NCBI RefSeq assembly: GCF_023824315.1
Contig: NZ_CP098732.1
Coordinates: forward strand, 1,488,001 to 1,552,000
DNA from: Acinetobacter tibetensis
GTDB lineage: Bacteria > Pseudomonadota > Gammaproteobacteria > Pseudomonadales > Moraxellaceae
DNA: 64,000 nt
Reading direction: 5' to 3'
Both the position numbers and the translations under genes were made by a program. The notes beneath the pieces are model-generated. The model did no database searches and had not been told where the DNA came from. It worked only from the letters and a program-made list of their open reading frames with translations. Shown here piece after piece: positions 1-9,487 of this stretch; positions within the stretch are counted from its first letter, which is position 1, and the number at the start of each line of letters is the position of its first letter.

Positions 1-2252
1 CATCAGATTTGTATGTAACGCAAAATGAACCAGAAGGTTTCCGTAAAATTACATTCTATCCAGACCGTCCTGATGTTTTAGGGGTATTTACGACACGCGT
101 AGAAGCCGATAAAAAATATCCAGTGCTTTTGGCCAATGGTAATTTGCTTGAAACAGGTTTAGTTGGTGAAGATCGCCATTTTGCGATTTGGCAAGATCCA
201 ACCAAAAAACCAAGCTATCTTTTTGCTTGTGTGATTGGTGATTTGGCTGTTTTAAAAGATCGATACACGACTTCTGAAGGACGTGATGTGGCTTTGGAAA
301 TTTATGCTGAAGAAAAAGATATTCCAAAATGCCATATTGCGATGGAAGCCTTAAAACATTCCATGCGTTGGGATGAAGAACACTACGGTCGTCCATATGA
401 TCTAGACAATTACATGATTGTTGCCACCAGTGCTTTCAACATGGGCGCAATGGAAAATAAAGGTTTAAATATCTTTAATACCTCATGTGTACTGGCTGAT
501 GAAGAATACACGACCGACGCTGCAATTATGCGTGTGCAATCGGTGATTGCACATGAATACTTCCATAACTGGACAGGTAACCGTATTACTTGCCGTGACT
601 GGTTCCAATTATGTCTAAAAGAAGGCTTAACGGTTTTCCGTGATCAATCTTTTTCGGAAGACTTACAATCGGCAGCCGTGCAACGTATTGATGATGTCGC
701 TGTACTCAAAGCACATCAATTTCCAGAAGATTCGGGCCCATTGTCTCATCCACCGCGTCCTGACCATTTTGTGGAAATTAATAACTTTTACACAGCTACT
801 GTATATGAGAAAGGAGCTGAAATTAACCGCATGATGGCGACCTTATTAGGAAAAGAAAAATTCCGTAAAGGTACAGATGAATATTTCCGCCGTCACGATG
901 GTCAAGCTGTAACAGTTGAAGATTGGGTTGCGGCATTAACTGCGGGTTCAGGTGTTGATTTGTCAAATTTCCTGACTTGGTACAATCAACCAGGCACGCC
1001 AAAACTTGAAGCGACAGGTGAGTATGATGCAGTGGCACAAACCTATCGTTTGAGTTTTAAGCAAAGCCTTAAAGCCCATGCGAAATACCCGAACTTAAAA
1101 GCAGTTCCAATTCCTGTTGCACTGGCATTATTTAATGCGGAAACAGGTGAACAATACACGCTGCAATCTGAAGCATTATTTGAAAATGGCGTCAAAGATG
1201 GTGTGTATTTATTCGATCAAGAACAAGCTAGCATTGTCTTTACGGGTGTAACAGCGAAACCAGTCGTGTCTTTATTACGTAATTTCTCTGCACCCGTAAA
1301 TCTTGAATTTAACTATTCAGATGAAGAGTTGGCGTTCTTGCTTCAATATGAAACCAACGGCTTTAACCAATGGCAGGCAACACAAACCTTGTTAGAGCGT
1401 GTTTTATTGAATGATCATGATGCAGCAATTTATGTTCAAGCCATTAAAAATACGTTGCCAGCGCTTGTAGAAAAAGATCCTTTACTGGCTTCACGTTTGT
1501 TTGATGTTCCGAGCGAAGGTTACTTGGGCAGTCGTATTGACGAAAACTATAATCCTGCCGTAATTCAAGAAAAGCGTAATGCATTGTTAAATACCTTGGC
1601 ACGTGAATTAGGTCAATTCTGTAAAGAAACATACTTAGCTTTAGACCCTGATTTGCAGAAAGATTTTTCACAGGCAATGGGTGTGCGGGCATTGAAAAAT
1701 ATCATGTTGATGATGTTGGCACGTCAAGGCGATGTGGAAGCATTTGATTTGGCATATAGCCAATACACCAACACACGTAATATGTCAGAGCGTTTAGGGG
1801 CCTTGCGTGTTTTAGTGTGGAATGATGCGCTGCAAGCCTCTGTAGCACTGGAAGACTTCTATGCACGCTTTAAAGATGAAGCACTTTCGCTTGACCAATG
1901 GTTTACGGTGCAAGCGTCACATCCAAATGCAACAGTAGAAAGTATTCAAACTTTGATTAATCATCCAGATTATGATTTGGGAGTACCAAACCGAATTCGT
2001 GCTGTGAGCGGTGGTTTAAATAGCAACCCTGTAAATACATGGAGCTTTGGTGTTGAGCATTTTGTAGATTTGGCCAAGTATTTAGATGAAAAGAATCCAA
2101 TTTTAGGTTCACGTTTATTACAGGTTTTATCTCGTTGGTATACTTTAGCCGAACCACAACGTTCTGATGTATTGGCATCTTTAGAAGCTTTAAAGCCGCA
2201 AGTCAAATCTAAAAACGTGGTGGAAACTTTAAATAGTATGCTGAGTATCTGA
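1..2252 (+). CDS. pepN: Aminopeptidase N (M1 family zinc metallopeptidase), 5' end cut by the window
   Basis: Broad-specificity cytosolic aminopeptidase that removes N-terminal residues from peptides. The reading frame is open to the left edge, and roughly the first 130 residues of a protein of about 880 are missing. The substrate-anchoring motif GAMENKG lies near nt 440-470. The zinc site HEYFHNW (HExxH) lies near nt 550-570, followed by the third zinc ligand Glu in LKEGLT. The C-terminal part is the helical ERAP1-like/PepN repeat domain. It ends at a TGA just before a terminator hairpin and appears to be the last gene of its transcript. Identity is very secure; only the true start is unseen. 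Confidence 0.97.
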   Translation, partial: SDLYVTQNEPEGFRKITFYPDRPDVLGVFTTRVEADKKYPVLLANGNLLETGLVGEDRHFAIWQDPTKKPSYLFACVIGDLAVLKDRYTTSEGRDVALEIYAEEKDIPKCHIAMEALKHSMRWDEEHYGRPYDLDNYMIVATSAFNMGAMENKGLNIFNTSCVLADEEYTTDAAIMRVQSVIAHEYFHNWTGNRITCRDWFQLCLKEGLTVFRDQSFSEDLQSAAVQRIDDVAVLKAHQFPEDSGPLSHPPRPDHFVEINNFYTATVYEKGAEINRMMATLLGKEKFRKGTDEYFRRHDGQAVTVEDWVAALTAGSGVDLSNFLTWYNQPGTPKLEATGEYDAVAQTYRLSFKQSLKAHAKYPNLKAVPIPVALALFNAETGEQYTLQSEALFENGVKDGVYLFDQEQASIVFTGVTAKPVVSLLRNFSAPVNLEFNYSDEELAFLLQYETNGFNQWQATQTLLERVLLNDHDAAIYVQAIKNTLPALVEKDPLLASRLFDVPSEGYLGSRIDENYNPAVIQEKRNALLNTLARELGQFCKETYLALDPDLQKDFSQAMGVRALKNIMLMMLARQGDVEAFDLAYSQYTNTRNMSERLGALRVLVWNDALQASVALEDFYARFKDEALSLDQWFTVQASHPNATVESIQTLINHPDYDLGVPNRIRAVSGGLNSNPVNTWSFGVEHFVDLAKYLDEKNPILGSRLLQVLSRWYTLAEPQRSDVLASLEALKPQVKSKNVVETLNSMLSI

Positions 2253-2283
2253 TAAAAAGTTTTCTAAACTTTAAGTATGTTCG

Positions 2284-2316
2284 GGCTATTTTTCAGTCAT
2301 GGGAAATAGCCTTTTT
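2284..2316 (+). terminator. Rho-independent terminator after pepN
   Basis: GGCTATTT pairs with AAATAGCC across a 12-nt loop and is followed by a T run. It lies 30 bp after the pepN stop. Confidence 0.75.
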
Positions 2317-2504
2317 ATTGGTTTCATTGAAGGCTAAACAAGCAAAATTGAAACTAAAATTGTGTAGGGGAAGGTGTACGGATTTACGTCTGAGGGCATT
2401 TACAGATCAAGTGCCTGAAGATGTAATGGCCCGTGCGATTTAAATTAATCAGTAATATATTGATTTTTAGTTGTGTAAGTTTACATTCTGCCGAATAGAT
2501 ACAT

Positions 2505-2534
2505 AAAAAATCCCTCGACGCAGAGGGATTTTTT
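2505..2534 (-). terminator. Terminator after the first usp gene (bidirectional)
   Basis: AAAAAATCCCTC-gacgca-GAGGGATTTTTT: a strong stem flanked by A and T runs, so it can work in both directions. It sits immediately downstream of the minus-strand usp stop at 2539. The stretch 2317-2504 holds no gene I can support. Confidence 0.85.
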
Positions 2535-2538
2535 AACT

Positions 2539-2982
2539 TTAGACTTTTACAATCAGAACTGGAATAGGGGATTGTGTAAGTACAGCTTGTGCAACACTAC
2601 CAAGCATCATCTTTTTGAAGCCAGTACGACCATGTGAGCCCATAATGATTAAGTCTGCACTGACTTCATCTGCAATTTGGATAATGCCATCCGCAACAGA
2701 AACACCACGGATGACTTTAGTATCGACCTCAATTTCATCCCGAACGAAGGATTGCTTAATATCTGCTAAACGCTTTTGGGCATTTTCTTCCGCTTGCATA
2801 AAATAATCTGTAATTGCTGGGGCAACTTTATAAAAGTCTACGCCGACAAAAGGGTCGACAGCCACGACACACATGACTGTTACGCGACAATTCAGGAGTT
2901 TTGCTAAAGAAAGTGCTTGCTCAACAGCAGTATATGAGATTGGGGATTCATCGACAGGTACTAAAATATGTTGATAAGTCAT
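2539..2982 (-). CDS. Universal stress protein, UspA family (copy 1)
   Basis: Single-domain UspA-fold protein of 147 aa, probably a cytosolic ATP-binding stress protein. It starts MTYQHILVPVDESP. The C-terminal nucleotide-binding signature G-S-H-G-R-T-G-F with a later G-S (GxxGx9GS/T) is intact, typical of ATP-binding Usp proteins. The frame extends 30 codons upstream, but the ATG at 2982 matches the start and length of its tandem neighbour, so I chose it. The next upstream gene (3104-3547) is a diverged paralogue, indicating an old tandem duplication. Specific stress role unknown. Confidence 0.9.
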   Translation of the reverse strand: MTYQHILVPVDESPISYTAVEQALSLAKLLNCRVTVMCVVAVDPFVGVDFYKVAPAITDYFMQAEENAQKRLADIKQSFVRDEIEVDTKVIRGVSVADGIIQIADEVSADLIIMGSHGRTGFKKMMLGSVAQAVLTQSPIPVLIVKV

Positions 2983-3103
2983 GAGAGCACACCTTCGATC
3001 ATTATTATAAAAACTTGGCTTTGTATATTGGAGGAATTGAAAAGCACCTACGAAAGATACTTCAATGAGCACCCACCTAAAAGTAGGTGCTGAATTTTTG
3101 GAC

Positions 3104-3547
3104 TTATTCTTTCACAATTAAAACAGGTAAATGTGTACCGCGGAGCACATCTTGCGCGAAGCTACCGAGTAAAAATTTTTGGAAGCCTTTACGACCATGT
3201 GAACCCATAACAATTAAGTCAGATTTTTTTTCTTCGGCAGTTTGAACCACGCCTTCCGCAGAAACTTGCCCTTTAATGATTTGAGTTGTTGGTTCGACAC
3301 CTTCAGCCTGAGCAAATACAATCGCTTCTTTTAGGGCTTTTTCAGCATTCGCATAAGCTTGTACAAAGTATTCTTTCATAATTGCAGAAGAATAATAAAA
3401 GTCGACTTCTGTAAAAGGATCTTCTGCAACAAGGCTAATCAAAGTTAATTCGCTGCCAAATGCTTTCGCAATAATCGCGGCTTGTTTAACTGCGGAGAAT
3501 GAAATTGCAGAGCCGTCTACTGGAACTAAAATATGTTGGTAAGACAT
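3104..3547 (-). CDS. Universal stress protein, UspA family (copy 2)
   Basis: 147-aa UspA-domain protein starting MSYQHILVPVDGSA, the same length as the downstream usp gene and clearly its paralogue. Shared features include YQHILVPVD, DPF..VDFY, GSHGR.GF..LGS.AQ.VL and PVLIVK. The ATP-binding GxxGx9GS motif is present. A 121-bp gap separates the two coding regions. Co-transcription is possible because no strong minus-strand terminator is visible between them. Function beyond stress-associated nucleotide binding cannot be read from sequence. Confidence 0.9.
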   Translation of the reverse strand: MSYQHILVPVDGSAISFSAVKQAAIIAKAFGSELTLISLVAEDPFTEVDFYYSSAIMKEYFVQAYANAEKALKEAIVFAQAEGVEPTTQIIKGQVSAEGVVQTAEEKKSDLIVMGSHGRKGFQKFLLGSFAQDVLRGTHLPVLIVKE

Positions 3548-3864
3548 CGGATTTACTCCTATTGTTTATCATTATTGCTACTTATTTATAGATAGCACAT
3601 AGTCCGATTGTGATCAATTTATAAAGTGAAAAAACAGCGTAAATTCATTCTATTAATTAGAAATTTTTAATCTTTCTCGATACTTCCTAAAAGTTAAAAA
3701 GTTGAGTGTTTTTATCAGATTTATCATTGAAGCCTTAATCAAAATAGAAAGGTTTTTTCATTTTTTATGAGAGAGCTTTGTTTTTTCGCTAAAATACGCC
3801 TGTTGAAAAAGATTCTTTAAAACACATCATCATGAAAATATTTAAAAAAACTGTGGAATTACTT

Positions 3865-4872
3865 ATGTATAAAAAGACAATTTTTATCATTTTAAGCTGT
3901 ATTTTGGCGCTGTTAACAGCATGCCAAAATACTCAAAAAAGTAGCAAAGTTATTGCGCGAAGTTTTAACACGGCCACAGAAATACAGAAAAGAATGTTGG
4001 ATAAACATGCACCTAAAAATGTATTGATTCATTCAAATATTGAATATTCCAGAAATCCAAAATTAGGACTTGATCTATATCAACCTGAAAATATCGAAGA
4101 ACTGGGCTTAAGACCGACAATTATCTGGATTCATGGTGGGGGATGGATTTCTGGTTCCAAAGAAAATGCTCGCGGGTACTTTAAATTACTTGCTGCACAA
4201 GGTTTTAATGTTGTATCAGTCGAGTACCAATTCGCTCCTCAAGTGATTTATCCTAATCAGTTATTGCAAATCAATCGAGCACTTAAGTTTATTGGTAAAC
4301 ATGCTGAAGATTACCATATTGATGCGAATCAACTTTATATGGCAGGTGATTCCGCAGGTGCTAATTTAGCAAGCCATTATGCAGCGTTACTTACAAATCC
4401 TCAATTTGCGCGAGAATCAGATTTTGTACCTTCAATACAACCGCAACAGTTGAAAGGATTGATTCTGCATTGTGGTATTTACGATATGGCATCTTTTGTG
4501 GCTACAGCACCTGATGAACGTAAAATTGTAGAATGGGGCATTTATAGCCTGGTTAAGGCATACACAGGGGAGCGTAAGGACGATGCCGCTTTCTTAAATG
4601 AAATATCACCAATAAAGCATCTAACTGCAAACTACCCTCCAGTATTTATTAGCGGTGGTCATAAGGACTTTTTAACAGCGACTCAATCTGTTCCTTTTGT
4701 TGCCGCATTAAAGCAGCAGAAGATACCAGTAACTGCTGTGTTTTATCCTGAGAGTAAAGAGCCATTAATTCATGAGTATCAGTTCCTTATGGGCTTAAAA
4801 GCCAGTCAGCAAACGTTTGATCAAACCATTTCTTTTGTACAAAAAATCAGTGATTTGGATTCTGAATTATAG
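3865..4872 (+). CDS. Lipoprotein alpha/beta hydrolase (HSL/family IV-type esterase)
   Basis: Predicted outer-membrane or periplasmic lipoprotein esterase of 335 aa. The chosen start (MYKKTIF) gives a compact lipoprotein signal ending LLTAC, with lipobox Cys at residue 20; an in-frame ATG at 3832 would add 11 residues and has no better ribosome site. Hormone-sensitive-lipase-type hallmarks are visible: oxyanion HGGGW, nucleophile elbow GDSAG, an Asp in GGHKDFLT and a catalytic His in IHEYQF. Substrate unknown; short-chain carboxylesters are typical for the family. It is followed after 70 bp by an SMR exporter with its own Shine-Dalgarno (AGGAGAGGT). The 284 bp upstream (3548-3831) is AT-rich with no gene. 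Confidence 0.85.
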   Translation: MYKKTIFIILSCILALLTACQNTQKSSKVIARSFNTATEIQKRMLDKHAPKNVLIHSNIEYSRNPKLGLDLYQPENIEELGLRPTIIWIHGGGWISGSKENARGYFKLLAAQGFNVVSVEYQFAPQVIYPNQLLQINRALKFIGKHAEDYHIDANQLYMAGDSAGANLASHYAALLTNPQFARESDFVPSIQPQQLKGLILHCGIYDMASFVATAPDERKIVEWGIYSLVKAYTGERKDDAAFLNEISPIKHLTANYPPVFISGGHKDFLTATQSVPFVAALKQQKIPVTAVFYPESKEPLIHEYQFLMGLKASQQTFDQTISFVQKISDLDSEL

Positions 4873-4942
4873 AAAAATCATATAATGAGCAATTATGAAC
4901 TGTTAAGCTGCATCCAGAAAATTAGGAGAGGTGAAGTAGAGT

Positions 4943-5287
4943 ATGAATGCACTGATATTGGCTTATGCCATGTTGGCTTTGGCAATTGTTTCCGAAGTGA
5001 CTGGCTCCGCATTTTTAGTAAAATCTGAGGGTTTTACAAAATTAGGACCAAGCCTGTTGGTGGTTGTGTTTTATGTCATTTCTTTTTATTTATTATCCCA
5101 AGTGATCAAAACTATTCCCCTAGGAATTGCTTACGCAATTTGGGGTGGTGTGGGTATTGTATTAACTGCTTTGATCGGATTTTTTGTATTTAAACAAATT
5201 TTAGATTTACCTGCTTTAATTGGAATTGCCATGATTGTTGGTGGAGTAATTGTAATGAATGTCTTCTCAAACTCGATTGGACATTGA
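4943..5287 (+). CDS. Small multidrug resistance (SMR) exporter, EmrE-like
   Basis: 114-aa inner-membrane protein with four predicted helices, the usual SMR length. The essential membrane Glu is E18 (ALAIVSEVTGS), corresponding to E14 of EmrE. Other signatures are the SEGFT loop after helix 1, P.GIAYAIWGGVGIV in helix 3 and the LDLPA loop. Family members act as dimers, exchanging protons for quaternary ammonium or other cationic compounds. Some relatives export guanidinium or polyamines, so the natural substrate is open. A bidirectional terminator follows directly. Confidence 0.92.
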   Translation: MNALILAYAMLALAIVSEVTGSAFLVKSEGFTKLGPSLLVVVFYVISFYLLSQVIKTIPLGIAYAIWGGVGIVLTALIGFFVFKQILDLPALIGIAMIVGGVIVMNVFSNSIGH

Positions 5288-5300
5288 TACGAAATGATAT

Positions 5301-5333
5301 AAAAAAAGCATACAGAATTTGTATGCTTTTTTA
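5301..5333. terminator. Bidirectional terminator between the SMR gene and benE
   Basis: AAAAAAGCATAC-agaattt-GTATGCTTTTTT lies between two convergent genes and probably serves both. Confidence 0.9.
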
Positions 5334-5344
5334 TTTGGTAGTGC

Positions 5345-6517
5345 TTATTTTTTGATGTTCAATTTCATAATAAATGCAACGGCAAAACCGAACAGTAGTC
5401 CCCAAAATGCAGAACCAATGCCAAAAAATTGAACGCCTGAAGCACTAAATAAAAAAGTCATCAATGCAGCTTCACGATCGGAAACATCGTGAAAAGCCAG
5501 AGCTATGTTGTGACTAATGGTTCCAAATAACGCAATTCCTGCTAAAGCCACAATAAAAATATGTGGAAAAGACATTAAAAGGCTAGTGAGTGTTGCGGCA
5601 AATAACCCCATTAACACATAGAAGAAACCGCAACTAATTCCTGCAATATAGCGCTTACTTGGGTCTGGATGTACTTGATCGTCTAAGCTCACTGCTGCAC
5701 TAATGGCTGCAATATTGACACTATAACAACCAAAAGGTGCCAGTACCGTTTGAATGAGTCCTGTGCCACCAATTAATTGATTTACATGAGGTTGATAGCC
5801 ATAACTTTTAATCATGGCAATGCCGGGTAAATATTGCGAGGCCATGTTAATCACAAACAGGGGAAGTGCAAGACCTAAAATTGCAGACCAAGTAAAGTCA
5901 GGTGTCATCCAGACAGGTTGAGCCATACTCCATGTAACAGTAGGGGTATGAAAGTCCAAAAATACAGGGCATAAGGCTATCGCTGCAATCACGGTTAATA
6001 CAATGCTGTAGCGTGGAGTCAGTTTTTTTGCAACGATATAAACTGCTAATAAGGATAGAATAAATCCCCAATCAGTTTTAAGGCTAGCAAAAAGTTCGAT
6101 GCCGAATTTTAACAGTACGCCGGCTAACATCGCGCTGGTCAGATTTTGTGGAATAAGCGTTAGAATTTTTTCAAAAATGCCTAAATAACCTAAAACCGCA
6201 GTAATTAAACCACAAACCAGAAAAGCACCGATGGCTTCGTTTAAGCTATAACCACTGCCTGTAGCAATAATTAGCGCTAGACCTGCGGTAGACCACGCAG
6301 TAGACACTGGGTATTTCAGTTTCCAAGACAGAAACATGCCCACCAAACCAATACCAAGCCCTAAAGCCCAAAACCACGAGGTAATTTGCTCAGTGTTTGC
6401 ACCTAAAATTTGAGCTGCTTGAATGACCAATACTGCAGAAACACTGATCCCAATTAAAAACGTGATGAAACCAGCGAAAACTGCGGGAATAGAAAAATCT
6501 TGAATGAGTTTTTGCAT
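5345..6517 (-). CDS. benE: BenE-type benzoate/H+ symporter family membrane protein
   Basis: Inner-membrane carrier of 390 aa with about 12 hydrophobic segments and very few charged residues, the usual size for BenE (PF03594). Family features include the Gly/Pro-rich segments FGCYSVNIAAISAAVSLDD and AGISCGFFYVLMGLFA, both residing in the conserved half of the protein. Family members are annotated as benzoate transporters, but no ben catabolic gene is visible here, so the substrate is uncertain. It may be the general paralogue rather than the one in the ben operon. A 140-bp AT-rich gap separates it from the LysE gene upstream. Confidence 0.85.
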   Translation of the reverse strand: MQKLIQDFSIPAVFAGFITFLIGISVSAVLVIQAAQILGANTEQITSWFWALGLGIGLVGMFLSWKLKYPVSTAWSTAGLALIIATGSGYSLNEAIGAFLVCGLITAVLGYLGIFEKILTLIPQNLTSAMLAGVLLKFGIELFASLKTDWGFILSLLAVYIVAKKLTPRYSIVLTVIAAIALCPVFLDFHTPTVTWSMAQPVWMTPDFTWSAILGLALPLFVINMASQYLPGIAMIKSYGYQPHVNQLIGGTGLIQTVLAPFGCYSVNIAAISAAVSLDDQVHPDPSKRYIAGISCGFFYVLMGLFAATLTSLLMSFPHIFIVALAGIALFGTISHNIALAFHDVSDREAALMTFLFSASGVQFFGIGSAFWGLLFGFAVAFIMKLNIKK

Positions 6518-6657
6518 GTATCCGTACTTATTCTATTTTGACCAAAGGTTTAAATATAAGTCTTGCATCATACGCTTAAGCTATATTTTGGAAAAGTGAA
6601 TATCTGAAAATTAAACGATATTTCACGTTTTAACGATATTTATCGAAATTTATTCAA

Positions 6658-7311
6658 CTATAGTGTTGAAAATGCCAATTTCATGCCAAAGCCTAAAAAA
6701 GCAAATCCAACGATTGCTACAGCAACTGAAGTAAGGCGATAACGCTGATTGAAAAATGCTGCAAAACGTACGCCAGAGAAAATCAGAATACTTAAATAAA
6801 GCATACTAATGATCTGTAAAATAACCGACATCAGGGTAAAGCTAATCGCAGGGTATGAATAGTTCGGATCGACAAATTGTACGAAGAAAGACAGATAAAA
6901 CAAAATCGCTTTAGGATTAAGAATACTAATTGTTAGTGCAGTACGATAGGGTTGAGCATCTTTATAAGTGGTGATTGTGTTTGAGCTTTCTAATGCTTGA
7001 GCAGTCGTCCCTTTCCAAGTTCGTATACTTGCAATGATGAGTCGGCTACCCAAGTAGGATAAATAAGCTGCACCGACTACTTTTAGAATGGTAAATAGCC
7101 ATGGAAAACTATGTAATAAAGAAGCAGCACCGAAAATGGTGCAAAGAATTAAAATGAGATCGCCAGTAAAAACGCCTAAAGCCGCAAGATAGCCTATACG
7201 TGTTCCAAAACGCGATGCAATGGACATGACATATAACGAATTTGGACCAGGAAGAATAACAATTAAAATTGTTCCAATAATATAGGTACTGAGATCCGTA
7301 ATGCCAAACAC
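6658..7311 (-). CDS. LysE/RhtB-family amino-acid exporter
   Basis: 217-aa inner-membrane protein with six predicted helices. Its N-terminal part (ILPGPNSLYVMSIASRFG) carries the family signature PGPN in helix 1. Members export amino acids and their derivatives, such as lysine, homoserine, threonine and leucine, or related small solutes. The central hydrophilic loop (about residues 105-125) and the LSILNPKAILFYLSFFVQF segment match RhtB-type exporters. It is monocistronic or weakly linked to neighbours. Substrate cannot be deduced. Confidence 0.9.
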   Translation of the reverse strand: MFGITDLSTYIIGTILIVILPGPNSLYVMSIASRFGTRIGYLAALGVFTGDLILILCTIFGAASLLHSFPWLFTILKVVGAAYLSYLGSRLIIASIRTWKGTTAQALESSNTITTYKDAQPYRTALTISILNPKAILFYLSFFVQFVDPNYSYPAISFTLMSVILQIISMLYLSILIFSGVRFAAFFNQRYRLTSVAVAIVGFAFLGFGMKLAFSTL

Positions 7312-7389
7312 AATATACTCATTATAAAAAGCCCATTTTGCTATTGTAACAAAATGAGCTTAAGCTTTGCGCACTTATGGTACGGAATT

Positions 7390-8376
7390 TTAAGCTTGAA
7401 TTTCAGCATCAAAACCGAATGATTGACGTAATAAGGTACTGAGTTGTTCACGTGCTTTAATAAAGCCATCAATACCGCCTTGCAGCAATTGGAATGCCAT
7501 TAGATCGTGTTCTAAATGGTCTTTGAACGTCGCTTTATCAAGAATGACTGCTTGTTCGGAACTACTTGGAATTTGGTTTGGATCGAGCTGAAGTTGTACT
7601 TCACGTGTATCGAGTTCTAAGTCAGCCAATAAACTAGGTGATACGGTTAATAAGTCACAGCCTGCCAAACCTAGGACTTGATCGGTGCTACGAAAACTTG
7701 CACCCATAATTTCAGTTTGAATGTGGTGCTGTTTGTAATATTGATAAATTTGCTTCACAGAAAGTACGCCAGGATCCTTCTCAATAGGATAGTTTTGTAC
7801 ATTTTCAGCTTTTTTGTACCAATCCAAAATACGCCCAACAAATGGAGAAATTAAAGTCACTTTAGCATCAGCACAGGCTTGGGCTTGATGTAAACCAAAC
7901 AGTAGTGTGAGGTTACAGTGAATCCCTTCAGCTTCAAGCACACGAGCAGCTTGAATGCCTTCCCACGTAGACGCGATTTTGATCAGAATTCTGTTTTGAT
8001 CAATACCATAAGCTTTATAAAGTGCTAAAAGTTCTTTAGCTTTGGCGATGGTTGCTTCGGTGTCATAAGATAATGAGGCATCCACTTCCGTTGAAACTCG
8101 ACCATCAATGAGTTTAAGAATTTCTACACCAAATTTTACGGTCAGAATATCAATGGTACGTTCAATTAATTCATCAGAAGTATAGCCTTCTTGTTTTGCT
8201 TGATCATATGCAGCTTCAATTAAAACTTTATTTTCTGGTTGATTGGCTGCCGCTGTGATTAAAGAAGGGTTGGTCGTTGCATCGAGCGGACGAAATTTTT
8301 CAATTGCCGCTAAGTCACTGCTATCAGCAACGATGGTTGTCATCTTTTTTAATTGGTTTAACGCATTCTGTGTCAT
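7390..8376 (-). CDS. tal: Transaldolase
   Basis: Cytosolic pentose-phosphate enzyme that transfers a dihydroxyacetone unit from sedoheptulose-7-P to glyceraldehyde-3-P. It is 328 aa, the size of TalB-type enzymes. The TTNPSLI motif near residue 35 and the Schiff-base lysine in ILIKIASTWEG (about residue 135) are intact, as are NLTLLFG and ISPFVGRILDWY. It lies downstream of the aceR-like gene on the same strand. The 87-bp gap between them and the LysR family autoregulatory habit argue for separate control. Confidence 0.96.
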   Translation of the reverse strand: MTQNALNQLKKMTTIVADSSDLAAIEKFRPLDATTNPSLITAAANQPENKVLIEAAYDQAKQEGYTSDELIERTIDILTVKFGVEILKLIDGRVSTEVDASLSYDTEATIAKAKELLALYKAYGIDQNRILIKIASTWEGIQAARVLEAEGIHCNLTLLFGLHQAQACADAKVTLISPFVGRILDWYKKAENVQNYPIEKDPGVLSVKQIYQYYKQHHIQTEIMGASFRSTDQVLGLAGCDLLTVSPSLLADLELDTREVQLQLDPNQIPSSSEQAVILDKATFKDHLEHDLMAFQLLQGGIDGFIKAREQLSTLLRQSFGFDAEIQA

Positions 8377-8463
8377 TGAGATCTATTTCTTAAAAGTTGT
8401 ACCCGTCATTAAGTTATACCACAAACTTTGTCTGACCCAAGCAAAATCAGGGTTCTAGGTGAG

Positions 8464-9354
8464 CTAATTCGTATTTTTTTTGCTGTTTCTAATATGATCA
8501 ATCAAAAAACGAGCAGCCGCACCCAGTTGACTTTCTCGGCTCCAAACTAAATCGACAAAATATTCAAATTTGGGTGAAAAATCTTGAAAACTCAGGATTT
8601 TTAATTGTTGTTGCAATGATGGATTTTCATTCAGCATTTCATAAGGAAGTACGCCCCAACCTAAGTTCTGTAAAATCATGGCACATGAGGAGTGATGATT
8701 ATCCGTGCGCCAATAATTTTTAGAAAAAAGCAATTCAGGCTTTAAACTTCGGTCGCGACTTGCAACAACAATTTGTCGATTTTGCAGTAATTGTTCATAA
8801 CTTATTTTTTCATGTTGGGCGAGAGGATGTTGTTTTGCTGCCACAGCAATAAGCGTTTCTCTCTTTAATTCTACAAATTGTTCGCCACTTTGTAATTGTT
8901 CGCGTTCAAACATCAATGCTAATTGTGCAGATTGATCGAGCAACATTTGCAATGCATCTTCTTGCGGTGCCGAAAAAATGTTGATTTGTAGTTCAGGAAA
9001 GCGTTGTTCTAGTAGCAGAATGTAGTCAGTCCAATGGGTATGGAGTAATTCGGAAACCACCACAATGTTCAAACTCGATTCTAGACCTCCAGCTAAGGCA
9101 AAGGCATGTTGTTTCCATTGATTCATTTCAATGAGAAGCTGTTGAGTTTTCTCATATAAAGTCATGGCTTGTGCAGTTGCAATCGGTTCACGCCCTTGAC
9201 GGGTGAAAAGCGTGAGATCCAGATCAATTTCAAGATTCGCAATAGACATACTAATGGCGGAAGGGACTTTACCAAGTTTTCTTGCAGCCGCAGAAAAAGA
9301 ACCTGTTTCTATCACAGTCTGAAAAATAATCAGTTGATCTTGGTTAATATTCAT
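8464..9354 (-). CDS. aceR: LysR-family transcriptional regulator, AceR-like
   Basis: 296-aa LysR regulator: winged HTH at residues 1-60 (FQTVIETGSFSAAARKLGK) followed by a periplasmic-binding-like effector domain. It is divergent from the PACE exporter gene (aceI) across a 133-bp region, exactly the arrangement of the AceR/AceI pair of Acinetobacter baumannii, where AceR activates aceI on exposure to chlorhexidine and short-chain diamines. The name is by position and family. A TTTCA-N7-TGAAA dyad at 9401-9419 is a plausible operator. Confidence 0.8.
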   Translation of the reverse strand: MNINQDQLIIFQTVIETGSFSAAARKLGKVPSAISMSIANLEIDLDLTLFTRQGREPIATAQAMTLYEKTQQLLIEMNQWKQHAFALAGGLESSLNIVVVSELLHTHWTDYILLLEQRFPELQINIFSAPQEDALQMLLDQSAQLALMFEREQLQSGEQFVELKRETLIAVAAKQHPLAQHEKISYEQLLQNRQIVVASRDRSLKPELLFSKNYWRTDNHHSSCAMILQNLGWGVLPYEMLNENPSLQQQLKILSFQDFSPKFEYFVDLVWSRESQLGAAARFLIDHIRNSKKNTN

Positions 9355-9400
9355 TGGCGTATTTTTTGCTTTAGTTACTAAAAAAAGTTTTAAGATAGAC

Positions 9401-9419
9401 CTTTCAATAAAACTGAAAG
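9401..9419. promoter_or_regulatory. Candidate LysR-type operator for aceI/aceR
   Basis: CTTTCA-ataaaac-TGAAAG is a perfect 6-bp dyad with the T-N11-A geometry of LysR recognition boxes, in the aceR-aceI intergenic region. It sits just upstream of a TATAAT at 9440-9445, at about the -35 position of the aceI promoter, where no TTGACA-like box is seen. That fits an activator-dependent promoter. Inferred. Confidence 0.5.
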
Positions 9420-9439
9420 AATCTAACTCGATTAATCAA

Positions 9440-9445
9440 TATAAT
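9440..9445 (+). promoter_or_regulatory. Candidate -10 box of aceI
   Basis: TATAAT 43 bp before the aceI ATG. No recognisable -35 hexamer lies at the proper distance. Confidence 0.4.
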
Positions 9446-9487
9446 AAAAATAAAATAGCAAACATCAAAGACAAAGAGTAGTTTTAA

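Noticed and set aside
2339..2443. Short open frame after pepN ending in AFTDQVPEDVMARAI
   Set aside because: It looks protein-like, but there is no start with a ribosome site and it is too short to place in a family. It could be a gene remnant, but I cannot support it.
3068..3092. Hairpin CACCTA/TAGGTG between the two usp genes
   Set aside because: The stem is only about 6 bp and lacks a T run in the minus direction, so I do not call it a terminator.
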